Positions 1-8,277 of a stretch of DNA of 64,000 nt are shown piece by piece. The notes under the pieces are model-generated. The model made no database searches. It was not told the DNA's origin and was given only the letters and a program-made list of their open reading frames with translations. The stretch is from Qipengyuania citrea (lineage in GTDB: Bacteria > Pseudomonadota > Alphaproteobacteria > Sphingomonadales > Sphingomonadaceae). The stretch's first letter is position 1, and the number at the start of each line of letters is the position of its first letter. The translations under genes and the position numbers were made by a program. Location: contig NZ_JALJZT010000002.1 in the NCBI RefSeq assembly GCF_024171405.1, forward strand, positions 1,798,001 through 1,862,000. Reading direction: 5' to 3'.

Positions 1-362
1 AGCACGACCTTGCGCCCCGGGCGCATCCCGAGCGCGGCGGCAATCAGCTTGAACAGGTTCACGCTGGTGGAATCGCAGGCGATGACCTCCTGCGGCTGCG
101 CGCCGATCAAGGGCGCGATTTTGCCGCCGATCCGAGCCGGCCAATCGACCCAGCCAGCCGTATTCCAGCTGCGGATAAGATCCTGTCCCCATTCCTCGCG
201 CACCACCTGTTCCATCCGCTGCGGTGTCGCTTTCGGCAGGCAGCCCAGCGAGTTGCCATCGAGGTAGATCACGCCTTCGGGCACAAGGAACCGGTCGCGG
301 AATTCGGCCAGCGGATCGCCTGCATCGAGGGTCCGCGCGCGCTCGAGCCCCGTCTCAGTCAT
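1..362 (-). CDS. kynU: Kynureninase, N-terminal part (cut by window edge)
   Basis: Kynureninase is a PLP enzyme that cleaves kynurenine to anthranilate and alanine. Reading the minus strand from the ATG at 362, the protein begins MTETGLERARTLDAG and soon shows YLDGNSLGCLPK, the family's N-terminal signature, followed by EEWGQDLIRSWN and ACDSTSVNLFK. Only about 120 residues are in the window, and the PLP lysine lies beyond the left edge. The start overlaps the kynB stop by 8 bp (ATGACTGA), so translation is probably coupled. With kynA and kynB upstream it completes the route from tryptophan to anthranilate. Confidence 0.93.
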   Translation of the reverse strand, partial: MTETGLERARTLDAGDPLAEFRDRFLVPEGVIYLDGNSLGCLPKATPQRMEQVVREEWGQDLIRSWNTAGWVDWPARIGGKIAPLIGAQPQEVIACDSTSVNLFKLIAAALGMRPGRKVV

Positions 363-1005
363 GGGGCAGCTCGCGCAGGATCGCGCGGGTAAGACCGGCA
401 TCGCCGCCCGCGATCTTCAAGGGCAGCGCGATCAGTTCGTAGCGCCCCTCGGGCACGTCATCGAGCACCAGCCCTTCGAGGATGCGCATTTCATGCGCGA
501 GCACCGCCTTATGCGCATCCATCGTCTTACTGTCCTGCGGATCGACGCTGGGCGCATCGGTGCCAACCAGCTTGACGCCCTGCAACGCCAGCCATTCAAT
601 CGCTTCGGCATCGATGGCGGTAAAGCTGCTGTCCCAATCGTCGTGCGGGAAGCGTTCGAAGGTCCGGAACAGCACGCGGTCGGCGCTGTCGATATGCGGG
701 AGATCGCCGACGGAGATTCTTCCGCCGCTCACGTCCGTGGCATCGACCACGAGGCATTCGCCGAGATAGGGATCGAGCGCAACGCTCGCGATATCGGGCG
801 CGGCCGGCGAATAATGCAGCGGCGCATCGCCATGCGTCCCCGAATGCGTGCTCATCGTCATCCGCCCGACATTGACCGGCGAACCGTCCTCCATCTTCCA
901 AGTCCGGTCGAAGGCGAAGGCGGTGTCGCCCGGCCACACGGGCAGGCCGGGGCGCAGCGTCTGCGAGATATCCCAGATGCGGCGAGTGGTCTTCCAGCTG
1001 CTCAT
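355..1005 (-). CDS. kynB: Kynurenine formamidase (arylformamidase)
   Basis: This 216-residue cyclase-family hydrolase converts N-formylkynurenine to kynurenine and formate. It begins MSSWKTTRRIWDISQTLRPG; the WDIS..L..G.PVWPGD opening and the metal-binding STHSGTHGDAPLHY stretch (about residues 50-65) are typical of bacterial KynB. The C-terminal half keeps GVKLVGTDAPSVDP. The ATG at 1005 overlaps the kynA stop by 4 bp (ATGA) and gives the usual family length; a longer upstream frame only runs inside kynA. It is the second gene of a kynA-kynB-kynU operon. Confidence 0.95.
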   Translation of the reverse strand: MSSWKTTRRIWDISQTLRPGLPVWPGDTAFAFDRTWKMEDGSPVNVGRMTMSTHSGTHGDAPLHYSPAAPDIASVALDPYLGECLVVDATDVSGGRISVGDLPHIDSADRVLFRTFERFPHDDWDSSFTAIDAEAIEWLALQGVKLVGTDAPSVDPQDSKTMDAHKAVLAHEMRILEGLVLDDVPEGRYELIALPLKIAGGDAGLTRAILRELPHD

Positions 1006-1793
1006 ATCGCGGTCCTCACGCTGAGCAGCTCGGGGAAGAAGGCGGCCTTGAGCACGCTGGCGAGGTAGGGGACGCCGGGGGTTCCGCCGGTGCCCTTCTT
1101 GAAGCCGATGATCCGCTCGACCGTCTTGAGATGACCGAAGCGCCAGCGCTGGAAATGGTATTCCAGATCGACCAGCTTTTCGGCCAGTTCGTAAAGGTCC
1201 CAATATTCCTTCGGGTCGCGGTAGATCTCCGCCCACGCCGCCTCGACCGCAGGTGTGTGCTCCCACGGACTGCCGTGATCGCGCGCGAGCACATCCTCGG
1301 GAATGGCGAAGCCGCGCCGCGCGAGCAGCGCGATCGCTTCGGCATAGATCGATTTGCGCGTCAGTTCGGCGCGCAAGGCATCGGCTACCTCGGGCGTGGC
1401 CTCGTGCATGGTGATCATGTCCGGATTGCGCCCGCCGAGGAGGAATTCCATCATCCGGTATTGTGCGCTCTGGAATCCGCTCGACCCGCCCAGATGCGGG
1501 CGGATGGTCGAATAATCATGCGGGGTCATCGTGCTGAGCACGTCCCAGCTCTGGATCAGCTGCCCTTGCGCGCGCGCCACGCGGGCAAGCATCTTGAACG
1601 AGGGCCGCAAATGGTCCTCGCGGATGCACTCGCGCGCTTCCGACAGTTCGTGCAGGCATAGCTTGAGCCACAGCTCGCTGGCCTGGTGGACGATGATGAA
1701 CAGCATCTCGTCATGCGCATCCGAAGCCGGGTGCTGCGCCGCGAGAATGCGGTCGAGATCGAGATAGCTGGAATAGGTGACGTCGGATGCCAT
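1002..1793 (-). CDS. kynA: Tryptophan 2,3-dioxygenase
   Basis: This heme dioxygenase opens the indole ring of L-tryptophan to give N-formylkynurenine, the first step of the kynurenine pathway. The product is about 263 residues and begins MASDVTYSSYLDLDRILAAQ. Family marks include DEMLFIIVHQASELWLKL and the substrate-pocket stretch GSSGFQSAQYRMMEFLLG. I chose the ATG at 1793 because it matches known N-termini; an in-frame ATG at 1814 would add seven Arg/Ala-rich residues. It leads the kynABU operon, and the upstream intergenic space is only about 36 bp. Confidence 0.95.
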   Translation of the reverse strand: MASDVTYSSYLDLDRILAAQHPASDAHDEMLFIIVHQASELWLKLCLHELSEARECIREDHLRPSFKMLARVARAQGQLIQSWDVLSTMTPHDYSTIRPHLGGSSGFQSAQYRMMEFLLGGRNPDMITMHEATPEVADALRAELTRKSIYAEAIALLARRGFAIPEDVLARDHGSPWEHTPAVEAAWAEIYRDPKEYWDLYELAEKLVDLEYHFQRWRFGHLKTVERIIGFKKGTGGTPGVPYLASVLKAAFFPELLSVRTAI

Positions 1794-1829
1794 GCGCGCT
1801 GCCCTAGCGCGCATCGGTCACCGATGAAA

Positions 1830-2246
1830 CTACCCCTCGATCACCTGCGTATGCGGGTGGTGCGTGTCGAGGTGTTTTTTCACGATGCGTAGGTTCTTGG
1901 TGTTCGAGCGATAGATCACGTCGAAGGCATCGCCGATAAGCGGAACGCTGCCCACGGTGCTGTCGATCGCAATATTGCCGATCATGCGCCAGAGTTTCCA
2001 GCGCGGCAGGCCGAGATTCTTCGCTTCCCAGACGATATAGCCGGCCAGCGCGGCGGTGATGATATCGCCGGCCACGGGGATGAAACCGATGATCGTGTCG
2101 AGACCGATGGGATATTTCGTCCCCGGGACCACCAGGCTGCGTTCGAGCAGATGCTCCATCGCCTCGATCCGCTTGCGGATCGATACCGGATCGGTGCCGG
2201 TCGGCAGGTCCAGCCCCATGGGGCGCGGGCGGTTCGAATTGTCCAT
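1830..2246 (-). CDS. DUF4112 domain membrane protein
   Basis: This 138-residue protein is of unknown function. Its core, from KYPIGLDTIIGFIPVAGDI through VGSVPLIGDAFDVIYR, is the DUF4112 pattern: two hydrophobic segments each with a GxxPxxGD motif, likely membrane-inserted (about residues 45-75 and 90-115). The C-terminus is short and His-rich (HHPHTQ). It starts 6 bp after the stop of the solute-binding lipoprotein on the same strand, so the two are probably co-transcribed. No catalytic residues can be named. Confidence 0.8.
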   Translation of the reverse strand: MDNSNRPRPMGLDLPTGTDPVSIRKRIEAMEHLLERSLVVPGTKYPIGLDTIIGFIPVAGDIITAALAGYIVWEAKNLGLPRWKLWRMIGNIAIDSTVGSVPLIGDAFDVIYRSNTKNLRIVKKHLDTHHPHTQVIEG

Positions 2247-2252
2247 GGTGTC

Positions 2253-3713
2253 CTAAATGGGTGCGCGGGAAAGGGGGAACAAGGGATGGATGTTCCACGG
2301 GTTCTCGATGAACGCCTCGACCTCCGCGCGGACCAGCGACCAGCGGATCGGTGCGCCAAGCGGAATATAGAGATTGGTGCCCAGCAGGGCGGCTTCGGCT
2401 TCGTAAAGGTATGACGCTTCCTCCCCGCCATCGCGCGCATCGAGCGCCAGCGCGACGAGATAATCGGCATCCTCGCTGCACTGCGGGCGGCTGACGGTGC
2501 AGTTGAACTGGTTCAGGAACCAGCGCGGCGAGGCATAGCGCGCCACGCGGTCGCGCAGGGTAAGATCGGCTGCATCGAGAGTATCGGCGCGGGTGGCCGA
2601 CACACCGATCGCGGCGAAATCCTCAGCCAGCCCCTCGAACAACAGGTCGGACCCGGGTCCTGCCGGCAGGAACAGGCTGACCTGCGGCTCCTGGCCGCTG
2701 CCCACGCGCCATTGCGCCACCCGCTGGCGGGCGTCGCTCCGGCGCTGCTCGAGCGAGAGCGCCGCCCAGCGTTCGCTGGGGGATTGCGCTGGTGTCGACA
2801 GGATGGTCGGTACAATCCGGGTCGAGGCGATCCAGCCGCCGATGTTGAACGGCTGCATCAGGCCTTCGCGGTCGATGGCCATGGCCAATGCCTCGCGGGT
2901 GCCGATCGTGCCGAGGAAGCCCGCGGCGCGGCGGACATCGAGGCCGAACAGGCCGACCGCCGCGTCGAGCCGCACATTGCCGCGTGACAGCGGGCCGGTG
3001 CTGGCCAGCGGCAGTGTCGCCAACCGTCCGCCGAGTACGAGGTCGAACCGGCCCTCCGCGAACCCATCGGTCGCGGCTTGAGCGCTCGCCGGGTGTACCC
3101 GCACCGCCCGCACGACTTCGTCCCAGCCCGGCTGTTCGGGAAGTCCGCGCAATTCGGGTCGCAAGGGGGACAGCAGGAGCCCATCGTCCTGTACACGCTG
3201 TGTCATCAGACCCACGCTCTGCTCGCCAAAGCCGATCCCCAGTTCGGGTTGCGCGAGCACCTGGAGGAAATCGGGCATCGGGCTGGTGAGGCGGATTTCG
3301 ATAACCCGTCCGGTCATCGCGCGGATATCGCGGACCTTGGCGAGGTCGAGGCCGAGCGAAGTGCCCTGCAACTGGCGCATGCGGCGCTGGAGCGCATCAC
3401 GGACCGCCTGCGCGGTCAGGCGCGACCCGCCAGGCAGGTCGAATTCATTGATGCGGAAGATATAGCTCGCGCCGCCATCGGTCACGATCCAGCGTTCGGC
3501 CACGCCGGGGACCACTTCGCCGCGCGGGTCGAGTCGCACGAGGCCGGTCGAGACCGCCGCCCGGACATGCTGGCCTGCGGGGCTCAGCCGGACGCCCTCC
3601 GCCGCCAGTTCCCCCGGCTCGGCAATGAACGCGACATCGACGATGCCATCATCGGTGCCCGCGCTGCACGCAGCCAGCGAAGCAGACAGGAAGGCGAGGA
3701 GCCACGAGCGCAT
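2253..3713 (-). CDS. Family 5 solute-binding lipoprotein of an ABC transporter
   Basis: This 486-residue protein resembles SBP_bac_5 (oligopeptide/nickel type) extracytoplasmic binding proteins. The N-terminus MRSWLLAFLSASLAACSAG is a lipoprotein signal with a lipobox ending at Cys16. The family layout follows: an early VSTGLVRLDPRGEVVPGVAERW stretch, FRINEFDLPGG..LTAQAVRDAL, and a second lobe with REALAMAIDREGL. No permease or ATPase gene is nearby, so its substrate and partners are unknown; it may serve a transporter encoded elsewhere or act as an orphan sensor. It is followed closely by the DUF4112 gene. Confidence 0.85.
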   Translation of the reverse strand: MRSWLLAFLSASLAACSAGTDDGIVDVAFIAEPGELAAEGVRLSPAGQHVRAAVSTGLVRLDPRGEVVPGVAERWIVTDGGASYIFRINEFDLPGGSRLTAQAVRDALQRRMRQLQGTSLGLDLAKVRDIRAMTGRVIEIRLTSPMPDFLQVLAQPELGIGFGEQSVGLMTQRVQDDGLLLSPLRPELRGLPEQPGWDEVVRAVRVHPASAQAATDGFAEGRFDLVLGGRLATLPLASTGPLSRGNVRLDAAVGLFGLDVRRAAGFLGTIGTREALAMAIDREGLMQPFNIGGWIASTRIVPTILSTPAQSPSERWAALSLEQRRSDARQRVAQWRVGSGQEPQVSLFLPAGPGSDLLFEGLAEDFAAIGVSATRADTLDAADLTLRDRVARYASPRWFLNQFNCTVSRPQCSEDADYLVALALDARDGGEEASYLYEAEAALLGTNLYIPLGAPIRWSLVRAEVEAFIENPWNIHPLFPLSRAPI

Positions 3714-3757
3714 GACAGCCGGTTAGCAGCCCCCGCGCCCGGCGTCAGCCGAACAAT

Positions 3758-4132
3758 TCAGAGTTTGCGGAGACGACGTTCTTCGTCGGAGAATGTGGTC
3801 GGCTGGGTCGCCGGTTGGGTATAACGCGGCGCGGGCGCCGTGGAGCCGACGGGGGCCCGCACGATTTTGGGATCGATCTCGTTTTCGAAAGCCACCCCGA
3901 ACCGGTTCCCCTGCGCCCAGGCGACGCTGCCCTTGACCATGCCGATATTGCGCAGCTCGATCATCAGGCGGTCGCCGCGCGAGGCTGTGACGCCGCTTTC
4001 TTCAGCCATCATCCCGCCGGCCGACAGATTGCGCACCTTGACCCGGATCGCTTCCGAGCGACCTTCGAAGGTCAACTGGGCGAACAGGAGCAGACTATCA
4101 CGCGTAACGTTGCGAGTCTCGACCGAGGACAT
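3758..4132 (-). CDS. PilZ domain protein
   Basis: This 124-residue cytoplasmic protein consists of one PilZ-like beta-barrel followed by a disordered, Pro/Thr-rich tail. VKVRNLSAGGMMAE (about residues 32-45) matches the DxSxxG element of PilZ with N in place of D, and VAWAQGNRFGVAFEN matches the closing W..G...G..F strand. PilZ domains often bind cyclic di-GMP, but the N-terminal RxxxR element is not clear here, so ligand binding is uncertain. It stands alone between the lipoprotein and dksA on the same strand. Confidence 0.8.
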   Translation of the reverse strand: MSSVETRNVTRDSLLLFAQLTFEGRSEAIRVKVRNLSAGGMMAEESGVTASRGDRLMIELRNIGMVKGSVAWAQGNRFGVAFENEIDPKIVRAPVGSTAPAPRYTQPATQPTTFSDEERRLRKL

Positions 4133-4162
4133 GGCGTTTATCGTATCCCTACATGCGTTGCT

Positions 4163-4177
4163 CGGGCCCAGGGCCCG
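4163..4177. repeat. Perfect 15-nt palindrome between dksA and the PilZ gene
   Basis: CGGGCCC, one A, then GGGCCCG. It lies about 30 bp upstream of the PilZ gene start and about 70 bp past the dksA stop. There is no T-tract on either strand, so it is not a classical terminator; it could be a protein-binding site or a short structured element. Confidence 0.5.
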
Positions 4178-4245
4178 GACGATTGCTGGACCGATACTAC
4201 ACTAGCGACGATACATAAACATTCGGTTATCTCGTGCCTAGTCGT

Positions 4246-4701
4246 CTAGTCGTCGCGGGAGATCTTCTCGCGGCGCTCGTGCGCTTCCTGGGCTTCGACG
4301 GTCATGGTGGCGACGGGACGGGCAATCAGCCGCTTGAGACCGATCGGATCGCCGGTCACTTCGCACCAGCCATATTCGCCCTGCTCGATACGGCGCAGCG
4401 CGGAATCGATCTTCGAGATCAGCTTGCGCTGCCGGTCACGCGTCCGCAGCTCAATCCCCCAATCGGTTTCGGAGGAGGCGCGATCGTTCAGGTCGGGTTC
4501 GCGAATCGGGCCATCCTGCAGCGACTGCAGCGTCTGCCCGGCGGCGTCATGGATCGACTTCTTCCAGTCGAGCAGCAGCATGCGGAAGTAATCCTGCTGC
4601 CGCTGGTTCATATATTCTTCGTTTTCATCGGGAACGTAGGAGTCGCCAAGCGCAGCGCGCGCTTCGGCGAGTTTTTTCTTTTCGTTTGCCACGGAGGCCA
4701 T
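4246..4701 (-). CDS. dksA: DksA-family transcription factor
   Basis: DksA binds the RNA polymerase secondary channel and works with ppGpp in the stringent response. The 151-residue product has the coiled-coil region (EYMNQRQQDYFRMLLLDWKK and following) with the family Asp pair replaced or shifted, then the zinc-finger position YGWCEVTGDPIGLKRL. Only the first Cys of the four-Cys finger of E. coli DksA is kept, a pattern usual in alphaproteobacteria. I chose the ATG at 4701 behind AGAGGG; a GTG at 4719 would add six residues. It is followed downstream by the PilZ gene. Confidence 0.92.
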   Translation of the reverse strand: MASVANEKKKLAEARAALGDSYVPDENEEYMNQRQQDYFRMLLLDWKKSIHDAAGQTLQSLQDGPIREPDLNDRASSETDWGIELRTRDRQRKLISKIDSALRRIEQGEYGWCEVTGDPIGLKRLIARPVATMTVEAQEAHERREKISRDD

Positions 4702-4914
4702 TGAGGACCCTCTCACCACAGTCGAATACTGACGTCAGGCCATCGTCGTCCTGTCGGCCCGAAGTTTTCCGGTGCCCCCGATGACCCGTTGGGCGCGGCC
4801 TATAGGCAAGCGCTACCGGAGGCACAAGCGCCAATCCGACGAGCCGTTGAATTGCCCTCCGGACATGGCCGATGCGGGTTTATTCGGGGAGGGGTTAAGA
4901 AATCGGACGGGTCA

Positions 4915-4929
4915 TTAACCGTTTATTGA
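4915..4929 (+). promoter_or_regulatory. CtrA-like site (TTAA-N7-TTGA), candidate
   Basis: TTAA at 4915-4918 and TTGA at 4926-4929 are separated by 7 bp. CtrA binds TTAA-N7-TTAA in alphaproteobacteria, so this is one mismatch from consensus. It sits 63 bp upstream of the Sel1-like gene and faces dksA on the other side. Confidence 0.3.
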
Positions 4930-4991
4930 CCATGATTTGAGCAATTCTTGATCGTCCGGTGCACCAACCGGTTCTTTTTGGGGGAATGACA

Positions 4992-5321
4992 ATGCAACTT
5001 ACCAGTATCGAAGGAGGCAGCGGGACGATTGTCCAGGGCGAAGAAGCTGCGGCGCTGGTCGCCGAATGCCTCGCGCAATTCGAACAGGGCAGCACTGCCG
5101 CGCTGTACGATCTGGGCGTCGCCTTCTCGACCGGCAGCCACGGCACGGCCTGCGACCTGATCGAAGCCCACAAATGGTTCAACATCGCCGCATCGAAGGG
5201 GCACGAGGAAGCCAGCTGGTGCCGCGCCGACATTTCCGAGGAAATGACCGCCCGCGAGATCGCCGAAGCCCAGCGCCGCGCCCGCGAATGGCTCGCCGAA
5301 GGCCGCCGCCGGGCCGCCTAG
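4992..5321 (+). CDS. Sel1-like repeat protein
   Basis: This small protein of about 109 residues holds one clear Sel1/TPR-like unit: ALYDLGVAFSTG..GTACDLIEAHKWFNIAASKGHEEA. The C-terminal helix is charged (AREIAEAQRRAREWLAEG). Such units mediate protein-protein contacts, and no enzymatic residue is seen. Start choice is between ATG at 4986 and ATG at 4992; the GGGGGA run at 4979-4985 is too close to the first, so the second is preferred. Its end overlaps the convergent GNAT-like gene by 4 bp. Confidence 0.75.
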   Translation: MQLTSIEGGSGTIVQGEEAAALVAECLAQFEQGSTAALYDLGVAFSTGSHGTACDLIEAHKWFNIAASKGHEEASWCRADISEEMTAREIAEAQRRAREWLAEGRRRAA

Positions 5322-6454
5322 GTTTTCCGGAACGGCGTCCGAGTCGCCAGATAATTGCGATCGGCCGCCACGCCCGCACGCTCGCGTTCGAGGAAGTCGG
5401 CAATCGCGGCGCGAAACCCCGGGTCGGCAATCCAGTGCGCCGAAACCGTCTCGACCGGTCGATATCCGCGGGCCAGCTTGTGCCCGCCTTGCGCCCCGGC
5501 CTCGACCCGCGCGAGGCCAAGTTCGATCGCTGCATCGATCGCCTGATAATAGCACAGCTCGAAATGCAGGAAGCGCACCTCGCGCGTACAGCCCCAATAG
5601 CGGCCGTACAGCGCCTCCCCGCCGATGAAATTGAGCGCGCCGGCGATCGGCTCGCCATCCTGTAACGCCAGCACGAGCAGTACCCGCTCGCCCATCCGCT
5701 CGCTGATCAGGTCGAAGGCCGCGCGGGTCAGATAGGGTGTACCCCATTTGCGTGCGCCGGTATCCTGATAGAATTCCCAGAAGGCGTCCCAGTGTTCCGC
5801 GCGGATATCCGCGCCGCGCAAGCGCTGGATATCGACCTCCGCCTGCGCCGCTGCACGTTCCTTGCGCAGATCCTTGCGCTTGCGCGAAGCAAGCGTCGCG
5901 AGGAAATCGTCGAAACTGGCGAAATCGTGATTGTGCCAGTGGAACTGGAGGTCTGCGCGCAGCATCCATCCGGCTTCTTCGAACACCGGCTGCTGGCCGG
6001 GTTCGATAAAGGTTGCATGCGCTGATGAAAAACCGTTCTGCAGGCACAATTGCTCGGCTGCGGCCAGGAGCGGCGCGGCATAGGCCGGGTCCGACAGCAG
6101 CAGGCGCGGCCCCGTCGCAGGGGTGAACGGCGCGGCGATCTGCAGCTTGGGGTAATAGCTGCCCCCGGCCCGCTCGAACGCATCGGCCCAATTATGGTCG
6201 AAGACATATTCGCCCTGGCTGTGGCCCTTGAGATAGGCGGGCATGGCGGCGACCAGCGGCCCGCCGTCCTCGCTGATGACCAGCGGGGTCGGCTGCCAGC
6301 CGGTGCCCGGCCCGACGCTGCCCGAATCTTCCAGCGCGGTGAGGAATTCGTGACTGACGAAGGGATTGTCCGCCCCCGCGAGCGCGTTCCACTGGTCGCT
6401 GTCGAAGGCGCCGACCGATCCGCCGACCCGCGCGGCGAGACCGCCATCGCTCAT
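5318..6454 (-). CDS. GNAT-superfamily protein, DUF482 (peptidoglycan-recognition-like)
   Basis: This 378-residue protein belongs to the FemAB-like/GNAT group DUF482. Landmarks are NPFVSHEFLTALEDSGSVG near the N-terminus, a central DHNWADAFER and SSAHATFIE, then RKRKDLRKER and the C-terminal acceptor fold ALNFIGGEALYGRYWGC followed by FELCYYQAIDAAIELGL. Members are thought to transfer acyl or aminoacyl groups, but the substrate is unknown. Its ATG overlaps the stop of the phosphodiesterase gene by 4 bp. It is the last gene of the overlapping five-gene set. Confidence 0.85.
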   Translation of the reverse strand: MSDGGLAARVGGSVGAFDSDQWNALAGADNPFVSHEFLTALEDSGSVGPGTGWQPTPLVISEDGGPLVAAMPAYLKGHSQGEYVFDHNWADAFERAGGSYYPKLQIAAPFTPATGPRLLLSDPAYAAPLLAAAEQLCLQNGFSSAHATFIEPGQQPVFEEAGWMLRADLQFHWHNHDFASFDDFLATLASRKRKDLRKERAAAQAEVDIQRLRGADIRAEHWDAFWEFYQDTGARKWGTPYLTRAAFDLISERMGERVLLVLALQDGEPIAGALNFIGGEALYGRYWGCTREVRFLHFELCYYQAIDAAIELGLARVEAGAQGGHKLARGYRPVETVSAHWIADPGFRAAIADFLERERAGVAADRNYLATRTPFRKT

Positions 6455-7221
6455 ACGACGCCCGCCCCTTCGGCGATCGGGGCATCGGCATGGCTGCGGG
6501 CATGCGCGAGCAGTTCGGGCGTGTTCACCGTCCAGGTGAGCACCGGCATGCCGCCCGCGCGCAAGGAGGAAACCATCGGACTGGGCAAAGCCGCGACATG
6601 ATAGGCGATGAATTCGGGCCGCGCGACCCACAGTGCCAGATGCCGCTGCCACGCCTGCTGGGTCATACCGTGGGCATCTTCGCGCATGACCAGCCCGCGC
6701 ACGATATCCGGCGCGTGGCGGCGGAACCAGCGCGCCACCCGCGGATCGAAGCTCATCACGGCATGCCGGCCCGCGTAGCCCACCAGCGCGTCGCGCACCG
6801 CGATACAGCTTTGCTCGACATCGTAGCGGCGGCGCGACTTGATCTCGATCAGCAGCGGGACCGCGCCGTCGACGAGCGCCAGCAAATCGTCCAGTCGCGC
6901 GAGTCGGTGTTCGCTGTCGAGAAACGCGATCTGCGCCAGTTCCTCGGCGGAATAGCCGGCGGTCGGCCCGGCCACCCCGGTCAACCGCTCGAGCTCCCAA
7001 TCGTGCACCAGCATCGCCGCGTGATCACGGCTGCGCTGGATATCGCATTCGATCCCCATGCCCCGGTCGATCGCCCCGGAAAAGGCGGCGAGCGAGTTTT
7101 CGGGGACGCCCTCGCGGTGCAATCCGCGGTGCGCAAAGGTCCAGTCGCGCAGCCAGCCGACCCGCGCGGGATCGGGAGCAGCTACGAAGAAACGATCAAG
7201 CCTTGAGAGCAACGATCGCAT
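6451..7221 (-). CDS. Glycerophosphodiester phosphodiesterase
   Basis: This 256-residue GDPD-family TIM barrel hydrolyses glycerophosphodiesters to glycerol-3-phosphate and an alcohol. The catalytic and metal motifs are intact: AHRGLH..G.PENSLAAF (about residues 29-46), ECDIQRSRD and VHDWELERLTG, with later IEIKS. There is no signal peptide, so it is probably cytoplasmic. I chose the ATG at 7221 (MRSLLSRLDRFF); it overlaps the ridA 3' end by 26 bp. The next gene downstream overlaps by ATGA, pointing to coupled translation. Confidence 0.9.
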   Translation of the reverse strand: MRSLLSRLDRFFVAAPDPARVGWLRDWTFAHRGLHREGVPENSLAAFSGAIDRGMGIECDIQRSRDHAAMLVHDWELERLTGVAGPTAGYSAEELAQIAFLDSEHRLARLDDLLALVDGAVPLLIEIKSRRRYDVEQSCIAVRDALVGYAGRHAVMSFDPRVARWFRRHAPDIVRGLVMREDAHGMTQQAWQRHLALWVARPEFIAYHVAALPSPMVSSLRAGGMPVLTWTVNTPELLAHARSHADAPIAEGAGVV

Positions 7222-7651
7222 CGACCTCGACCGCGGCGTTGAGCGGCAGGACCGGGACACCCACCGCGCTGCGCGCGTGCTTGCCGGCATCGCCGAAGAC
7301 TTCGGCCATCAGATCCGAGGCACCATTGGCGACCTTGGGCTGGTCGGTGAAATCGGGGGTCGAGGCGACGAAACCGCCAAGCTTGACCATATGCGCGACC
7401 CGCTCGAGCAGCCCTGCCGCTTCGAGCTGCGCCAGGATCATCAAGCCGCAGGCGCGGGCTGCTTCCTGGCCCTGTTCGAGCGTGACGGTTTCGCCCAGCT
7501 TGCCGGTGACCAGCTTGCCATCAACAAAGGGCAATTGCCCCGAAACATAGGCGGTGTGGCCATCGACCACGACTGGCTGATAACTGGCGACGGGCGCAGC
7601 GGCATGGGGAAGCTGCAGCCCGAGCTCGCGGAGGCGTGTGTGAATGCTCAT
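7196..7651 (-). CDS. RidA/YjgF family protein
   Basis: This 151-residue protein is of the longer YjgF subgroup (endoribonuclease L-PSP-like). RidA proteins hydrolyse reactive enamine/imine intermediates of PLP enzymes. Visible marks are AYVSGQLPFVDGKLVTGKLG, an AARACGLMILAQLEAAG helix and the C-terminal RSAVGVPVLPLNAAVEVDAIV. In this subgroup the substrate-binding Arg of the classic RidA motif is less conserved, so the precise reaction is uncertain. It starts at the ATG at 7651, overlapping the HAD gene stop by 4 bp. Confidence 0.9.
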   Translation of the reverse strand: MSIHTRLRELGLQLPHAAAPVASYQPVVVDGHTAYVSGQLPFVDGKLVTGKLGETVTLEQGQEAARACGLMILAQLEAAGLLERVAHMVKLGGFVASTPDFTDQPKVANGASDLMAEVFGDAGKHARSAVGVPVLPLNAAVEVDAIVALKA

Positions 7652-8277
7652 GCGGTTTCCTTCTCGATTTCGTCCAGCAGCCAGGGCAGCGCTGCATCCC
7701 AGCTGTCGATCCGCGCATCGGCGTGGCCCGACGTGTGCGCGCAGTCGATATGCGGAGCGAGCAGCGGTTCGCCGCACAGATGCAGCGTGGTGATGCTCCC
7801 CACCGTCTCTCGCGCAGAGCGATGGTGCTGCGCAAGGTCGTCGATGAAGATCGCCTTGGAGGGATTGTATTCGTCGAGGATCGCCTGCAGCGCCGGACCC
7901 TTGGGCCCCTGATTGGTGAAAACGCGCGCGTCCAACCCGTGATCGAGCAATTGCGCCCGGCGCATTTCCTGCCGCTTGTCGACGAGATTGGTGAGGATCA
8001 CCACATCGGCGTTCTCGCGCAGCGCACCCAGCCCCTCGATCGCGCCGGGTATCGGCGTCTGGCGGTGCATTTCGGTATCGAAGAACCCGCCCAGCTTCTG
8101 CCAGATCTCTTCCGGAGCGAGGAACTCCCCGCTCTCCTGCCAGCGCAGCGCCTTGGCAAAATCATTGCCTTCCATGCGGAATTCGACGCCCTGCGTTTCG
8201 GCCAGCCAGTCACGGAAGGGCGAGACCATGTACAACAGCACTTCGTCGCAATCGGAGATGATCAGCGGACGGCTCAT
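7648..8277 (-). CDS. HAD-superfamily hydrolase
   Basis: This 209-residue haloacid dehalogenase-like hydrolase is probably a small-molecule phosphatase. Motif I is SDCDEVLL (residues 8-15, nucleophile Asp plus acid/base Asp), motif II is ILTNL, and motif III/IV is AIFIDDLAQHH. The cap region is inserted after motif I. Substrate specificity cannot be read from sequence. It is translationally coupled on both sides: ATGA overlap with DUF3572 upstream and with ridA downstream. Confidence 0.87.
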   Translation of the reverse strand: MSRPLIISDCDEVLLYMVSPFRDWLAETQGVEFRMEGNDFAKALRWQESGEFLAPEEIWQKLGGFFDTEMHRQTPIPGAIEGLGALRENADVVILTNLVDKRQEMRRAQLLDHGLDARVFTNQGPKGPALQAILDEYNPSKAIFIDDLAQHHRSARETVGSITTLHLCGEPLLAPHIDCAHTSGHADARIDSWDAALPWLLDEIEKETA

